Source: a virus. From it: a stretch of 34,183 nucleotides of DNA. The stretch spans positions 1 through 34,183 of the IMG/VR virus record IMGVR_UViG_3300043772_000238, one strand, 5' to 3'. Below are positions 31,216-34,183 of this stretch, in pieces (positions within the stretch are counted from its first letter, which is position 1; each line of letters opens with the position of its first letter). Made by a program: the position numbers and the translations under genes. The notes below the pieces were generated by a model, which was given only the letters and a program-made list of their open reading frames with translations, was not told the DNA's origin and made no database searches.

Positions 31216-31449
31216 ATGGATGACGGAAAAATAGACCTTGTCCGTTATGGAGTTCTTTGGCAAAAAGTTGAGAATTACGAAGCAAAGTTTGATTCTATGG
31301 AAAAAAAGATAGATAAAATGGAAACTCAACTTGACCATCTAATAGCTCAATCAAACAAACAGGCTGGTATGGCTTGGTTAGGTATTTCTATGCTGGCCGT
31401 ATTGTCTACACTTGGTGGATGGGTATTACATTGGTTTACAGGCAAATAA
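31216..31449 (+). CDS. Coiled-coil protein with C-terminal TM, XhlA/holin-accessory-like
   Basis: 77 residues. The N-terminal coiled coil (WQKVENYEAKFDSMEKKIDK) is followed by a hydrophobic span (WLGISMLAVLSTLGGWVL) near residues 54-71, the arrangement of XhlA/hemolysin-type holin accessory proteins. First gene of the lysis cassette, one base after the fibre stop. The likely role is pore formation or its control. Family assignment is by pattern only. Confidence 0.6.
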   Translation: MDDGKIDLVRYGVLWQKVENYEAKFDSMEKKIDKMETQLDHLIAQSNKQAGMAWLGISMLAVLSTLGGWVLHWFTGK

Positions 31450-31450
31450 T

Positions 31451-31891
31451 GTGGATGTCAAAACCCTTACAGACAGCCTTGATTCTGCAAGGAATAGCGC
31501 CAAGTCATTAACTAAACAAGTAGAAGCGTTCCAAAAAGACGGAACGGATGTAGCAACACAATTAGCCCAAGACAGATTAAGGGCTAAAAAAGAAGCACAA
31601 GTAAAGCAGCGTTTAGCAATACACAAGGCTTTAGCTGAATACCGTCAGCGCAAGTTAATTAGCCAAGAAGAATACACCTTAAAGGTGGAATTCTTGCGGC
31701 AATTTAAGAATACTGCGTTAGGCGAAAAAGAATGGGCTGAAATCTTGAAGATAAAGAACGAATTAGAAAAGCTGGAAAAAGAAGAAAAACAGAAATATGA
31801 CGGTGATTTAAAGAATATTCGTAGGGCGCAGTTAATGTGTTTAATTGTGGCAGGTTGGATAGCGTGGGCAATAGTTTGGGGAGATAAGTAA
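31451..31891 (+). CDS. Coiled-coil protein with C-terminal membrane span
   Basis: 146 residues if it starts at GTG 31451, two bases after the upstream stop; a TTG at 31412 in the same frame would overlap 38 bases, so the start is uncertain. The product is helical and Lys/Glu/Gln-rich with a final hydrophobic span (MCLIVAGWIAWAIVWGDK). This is the reverse of a spanin layout, where the span is N-terminal. It may be a lysis accessory or anchor. A 20-codon ORF starting at ATG 31449 in another frame is probably chance. Confidence 0.55.
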   Translation: MDVKTLTDSLDSARNSAKSLTKQVEAFQKDGTDVATQLAQDRLRAKKEAQVKQRLAIHKALAEYRQRKLISQEEYTLKVEFLRQFKNTALGEKEWAEILKIKNELEKLEKEEKQKYDGDLKNIRRAQLMCLIVAGWIAWAIVWGDK

Positions 31892-32298
31892 TGTTTGGAG
31901 TAGATGACATCATTAGCGTAGGAATGAAAATCCTAGACAAAGTTATTCCTGACCCTGCAGCCAAAGCAGAAGCCCAGGCAAAACTGCTAGAAATACAACA
32001 ACAAGGTAGGTTGGCAGAACTACAGGCAGATACTGCGGAACAACAAGAATTATCAAAACGACAATCAGCAGACATGGCATCTGATAGTTGGCTTTCTAAG
32101 AATATTAGGCCAATGACCCTTATAGCCATTCTAGCAGGGTACTTTACCTTTGCAATGATGTCTGCATTTGACATAGACACCAATAAAGCCTATGTAGAAC
32201 TATTAGGACAATGGGGTATGTTGATAATGAGCTTCTACTTTGGAGGTAGAACTTTAGAGAAAATCATTGATATGCGGAGTAAAAATGGAGAAAAGTAA
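31891..32298 (+). CDS. Holin (3TM/HP1-like family)
   Basis: 135 residues. The pattern IPDPAAKAEAQAKLLEIQQQ followed by DSWLSKNIRPMTLIAILAG (about 66-84) is the phage 3TM-type holin core, with hydrophobic spans near 73-93 and 105-122 and a terminal GGRTLEKI. It permeabilises the inner membrane at a set time so that the endolysin encoded two genes later can reach the wall. Overlaps the previous gene by 1 base. Confidence 0.75.
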   Translation: MFGVDDIISVGMKILDKVIPDPAAKAEAQAKLLEIQQQGRLAELQADTAEQQELSKRQSADMASDSWLSKNIRPMTLIAILAGYFTFAMMSAFDIDTNKAYVELLGQWGMLIMSFYFGGRTLEKIIDMRSKNGEK

Positions 32299-32506
32299 GA
32301 TAAGTTCGTATGTTACTTTCATGGTGACTATTACCTTATGCGTTGTCGTAATAGGAATGGTAGGCACTATGACTATTGGAATGTTTGATGCCAATGTCAG
32401 TAACGACAAGATATTTGAAGCCATTACCCCTGCATTTCAAACGATTATTGGTGGATTTATTGGTCTAATCACAGGAATTAAGTTAGGACAAAACAATGAC
32501 GAGTGA
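32285..32506 (+). CDS. Small two-span membrane protein, holin/antiholin-like
   Basis: 73 residues from ATG 32285 behind GCGGAG; an earlier start at 32267 would add six residues inside the holin gene. Two hydrophobic spans are seen (VTFMVTITLCVVVIGMVGT near 10-28 and IIGGFIGLITGIKLG near 54-68). It lies directly between holin and endolysin, so it could be a second holin or an antiholin. It overlaps both neighbours. Confidence 0.65.
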   Translation: MEKSKISSYVTFMVTITLCVVVIGMVGTMTIGMFDANVSNDKIFEAITPAFQTIIGGFIGLITGIKLGQNNDE

Positions 32507-33083
32507 ACAATTAAAGGCTTTAGGTCTGAATGAAGAATGGTTAGAGCCACTTAATGAAACCTTTGAAAAGTACGATATTTCTACCCCTAATCGTCAAGCC
32601 TGTTTTATTGGTCAAACTATGCACGAATCAGGCGGTTATAAGCACTTAGTTGAGAACCTAAACTATTCTGCCAAGGCTTTAATGGCTACTTGGCCTAGTC
32701 GTTTCCCTGATGCTGATATTGCTGAAAAGTATGAAAGACAGCCTGCCAAGATAGCCGGTAAGGTCTATAACGGGCGCATGGGCAATACTAGCGAAGAAGA
32801 AGCCGCTAAATACATCGGTAGAGGCCTTATACAGCTTACTGGCAAGGAGAACTACGAAAACTGTAGTAATGCCCTTGGCGTGGACTTTCTTGCCAATCCT
32901 GAGCTGTTATCGACCCCTAAATACGCTGCCCTATCCGCAGGCTGGTTTTGGAATCGTAAACAGTTAAATGCCCTAGCCGATAAGATGGACATTGACACCC
33001 TGACTAAGCGCATTAACGGTGGTTTGATTGGTATTAATGACCGTATTGCCAAAATCAGGATGGTGTCTAGCTTACTTGCTTAA
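32496..33083 (+). CDS. Endolysin, GH19 chitinase-like muramidase
   Basis: 195 residues. Catalytic region MHESGGYKHLVENLNYSAK (Glu44 and Glu53) followed by YIGRGLIQLTGKENY (106-120) and KRINGG near the C-terminus, the pattern of phage GH19 lysozyme-like endolysins. No signal peptide or SAR segment, so release depends on the holin. Overlaps the gene before it by 11 bases and the leftward gene after it by 12 bases at its tail. Confidence 0.92.
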   Translation: MTSEQLKALGLNEEWLEPLNETFEKYDISTPNRQACFIGQTMHESGGYKHLVENLNYSAKALMATWPSRFPDADIAEKYERQPAKIAGKVYNGRMGNTSEEEAAKYIGRGLIQLTGKENYENCSNALGVDFLANPELLSTPKYAALSAGWFWNRKQLNALADKMDIDTLTKRINGGLIGINDRIAKIRMVSSLLA

Positions 33084-33329
33084 ACCGCTTGCTAGTCTGT
33101 TTGCTTTAAACAGGTAGTCATTGCGAACAGTTGATGGTGGAGTCCAACCATAGGCTTTCCAGACTTTCTGTACATCTGCGCCACTACTGTACTTAAATGC
33201 GCTTTTAGGTGCTATAGCTAGTTTTTCCATATTTTCCTCTGCATTAATGGTTAAAGAGCCATCTTTTTCCTTGTAAATGCCATAAAAAGGAATTGGATGC
33301 TCTAGTTCAGATAATGTAAAAGTTGCCAT
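33072..33329 (-). CDS. Unknown protein, end of the leftward early operon
   Basis: 85 residues with TAGGAGAAAAC before its ATG. A strand-rich N-terminus (ATFTLSELEHPIPFYGIYKE) and a C-terminal Lys/Trp region (KVWKAYGWTPPSTVRNDYLF). No family recognised. Its stop lies inside the endolysin gene, 12 bases of tail-to-tail overlap, so transcripts from both directions collide here. The role may be in early replication, given the operon. Confidence 0.6.
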   Translation of the reverse strand: MATFTLSELEHPIPFYGIYKEKDGSLTINAEENMEKLAIAPKSAFKYSSGADVQKVWKAYGWTPPSTVRNDYLFKANRLASGLSK

Positions 33330-33337
33330 GTTTTCTC

Positions 33338-33676
33338 CTATACGGTTGATTTATCAATTAAACGATTATTTGCTTGTAAAGTTCTCCAAATCTCTACTCT
33401 AAGCTGTGCTGCTGTCATCTTCCACTTCAATGTTTCCTCTACTTCAACTGCTTCCTTTAAACCATCCAATAAGTCACGGTATTCCTGCCTAGCATACGCA
33501 TCTCTCTCCTGGCCTGCCATAGTATCTACCCCAGCAAAGAAGGCTTCTTGCATTAAAAGAGCCTTTTTAGACTTGCGAAATTCCTCTAAATACACCCTTT
33601 CAGACTTAGCTTTAGCGAATAAACCGGCATTTTTAAGTAAAAAGTCTACTGCTGCGTTTGGGTTAATTTCTTCCAT
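33338..33676 (-). CDS. Small helical protein next to the helicase, unknown
   Basis: 112 residues, all helical and charged: KAKSERVYLEEFRKSKKALL (about 22-41) and ERDAYARQEYRDLLDGLKEA, a pattern I recall from small phage proteins near replication genes. Ribosome site TTGGAGAATTAA overlaps the helicase stop. It could bind DNA or the helicase. Function unknown. Confidence 0.65.
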   Translation of the reverse strand: MEEINPNAAVDFLLKNAGLFAKAKSERVYLEEFRKSKKALLMQEAFFAGVDTMAGQERDAYARQEYRDLLDGLKEAVEVEETLKWKMTAAQLRVEIWRTLQANNRLIDKSTV

Positions 33677-34183
33677 TTAATTCTCCAAATAACGGTGTAT
33701 TGGTGTATCTGCTTCTTCAATAAATTGCTGGCTCTTGTAATCAAACCATAGCTTTAGCTTGCCTTCCCACTCGCCATTTCGTTGTTTTTCACAAACCAAG
33801 ACCGCATCCGGCACTTCTCTATCAAAATAATGTGGGTTTTCTGCCACAAGCTGCGCTTTTTCCTTATTTTTCCAAACAATAAACACATTGTCAGCCTGGT
33901 CAGTAATCGACCCTGAACCCTTTAAATCAAACTTTCCACCTATAGATTTCTCGTCACTTCCCTTTCTCATGTGGTGAACTAAGTGTATATGCACTCCAGA
34001 ATCCCTTGAAAGGGCGCACAAGGCGTTTACGAAGTCCTTTTGACCATTCATATCATCTTCACCCTTAACGCACTTCATAAGGCTATCTATGACGATTTGG
34101 GTAATTCCTAGTTCTGTAGTGGCATACCGACAGACTGCAAGCATTTGCTGAACATCAATCATCCCGTGGTGGTCGTATAGGTA
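33677..34183 (-). CDS. DnaB/Twinkle-like replicative helicase, C-terminal part
   Basis: Leftward frame open from base 34183 to the stop at 33677. Walker B-type strand ITQIVIDSLMKC, sensor-like IHLVHHMRKG, and DLKGSGSITDQADNVF are the second half of a DnaB-like ATPase. The 7 codons before the internal Met at 34162 read YLYDHHG, whose first three repeat the last three codons of the left-end fragment. Joined, they read DQLYLYDHHG without frame change. The Met at 34162 is therefore not the true start. Confidence 0.9.
   Translation of the reverse strand, partial: YLYDHHGMIDVQQMLAVCRYATTELGITQIVIDSLMKCVKGEDDMNGQKDFVNALCALSRDSGVHIHLVHHMRKGSDEKSIGGKFDLKGSGSITDQADNVFIVWKNKEKAQLVAENPHYFDREVPDAVLVCEKQRNGEWEGKLKLWFDYKSQQFIEEADTPIHRYLEN
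34175..34183. repeat. 9-base overlap with the left end of the window
   Basis: The last 9 bases (gtataggta) equal bases 1-9. Because the helicase frame runs through both copies, this is most simply residual assembly overlap of a circular map. If the copies were physical terminal repeats the helicase would be split by the genome ends, which is unlikely. Confidence 0.7.

Noticed and set aside
31449-31511. 20-codon ORF ATG TGG ATG in another frame at the start of the 31451 gene
   Set aside because: No ribosome site distinct from its neighbour and no lipobox or span; probably chance.
34175-34183. Physical direct terminal repeat as in T7
   Set aside because: Only 9 bases and inside a gene that must be continuous; assembly overlap is simpler.
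1-34183. tRNA genes, integrase with attachment site, insertion sequences
   Set aside because: I saw no cloverleaf-like T-loop sequence, no tyrosine or serine recombinase motifs and no transposase in any frame; intergenic gaps are too short for most of these.

Overview
This window looks like the complete, circularly permuted genome of a small tailed phage with P22/T7-like short-tail (podovirus) architecture. It carries a terminase, a P22-type portal, a scaffold, an HK97-fold-like capsid, tail-tube/hub genes, four consecutive ejection-type proteins, collar-type fibres and a lysis cassette. No integrase, CI-type repressor, DNA polymerase, RNA polymerase or tRNA gene is visible. The two window ends share 9 bases, and one leftward helicase gene reads in frame off the left end and back in at the right end. 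The true map is therefore probably about 34,174 bp and circular. Gene content (YdaS/YdaU-like pair, DUF1376, Sak3-type SSAP, GH19 endolysin) and A+T-leaning composition suggest a Gram-negative, perhaps freshwater betaproteobacterial host. That host guess is inference only.

Layout. (1) A leftward early operon starts at 1535, crosses the ends and finishes at 33072: YdaS/Cro-like repressor, DUF1376 replication protein, unknown, DnaB-like helicase, two unknowns. (2) An operator-rich divergent control region lies at 1536-1672. (3) A rightward early/middle operon (1673-6211) holds membrane and exported mini-proteins, an SSAP plus YqaJ exonuclease plus SSB-like recombination set, and a PD-(D/E)XK-like protein, a Ref-type HNH nuclease and a RusA resolvase. 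It ends in a terminator at 6227. (4) At 6265-7590 a ferritin/Dps-like DUF5856 gene faces a leftward methyltransferase. (5) Three small Lys-rich proteins (7639-8233) precede a good sigma70-type promoter at 8220-8248, then TerS, TerL and portal. (6) A tail-fibre and adhesin island (12255-17447) with small chaperone-like partners, a peptidase S74 fibre and a glycosyltransferase lies between portal and scaffold. (7) Scaffold, major capsid protein and two probable virion proteins follow, with a hairpin or terminator after each of the last three. (8) Then come tail tube/hub, a GNAT acetyltransferase, four ejection-type proteins and a collar fibre. (9) The lysis genes (31216-33083) converge on the end of the leftward early operon.

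How it fits together: the YdaS-like protein probably sets the balance between the two early operons. The helicase and DUF1376 protein would load onto a host replisome, while the SSAP, exonuclease, SSB and resolvase would support recombination-dependent replication and concatemer processing for packaging. Genes are very tightly packed, with many ATGA, TAATG or GTGA overlaps and no gene-free stretch over 300 bases (the longest is 137 bases, at 1536-1672). Several real genes are under 60 codons and were read directly: 1673, 3495, 3980, 4709, 5082 and 14870.
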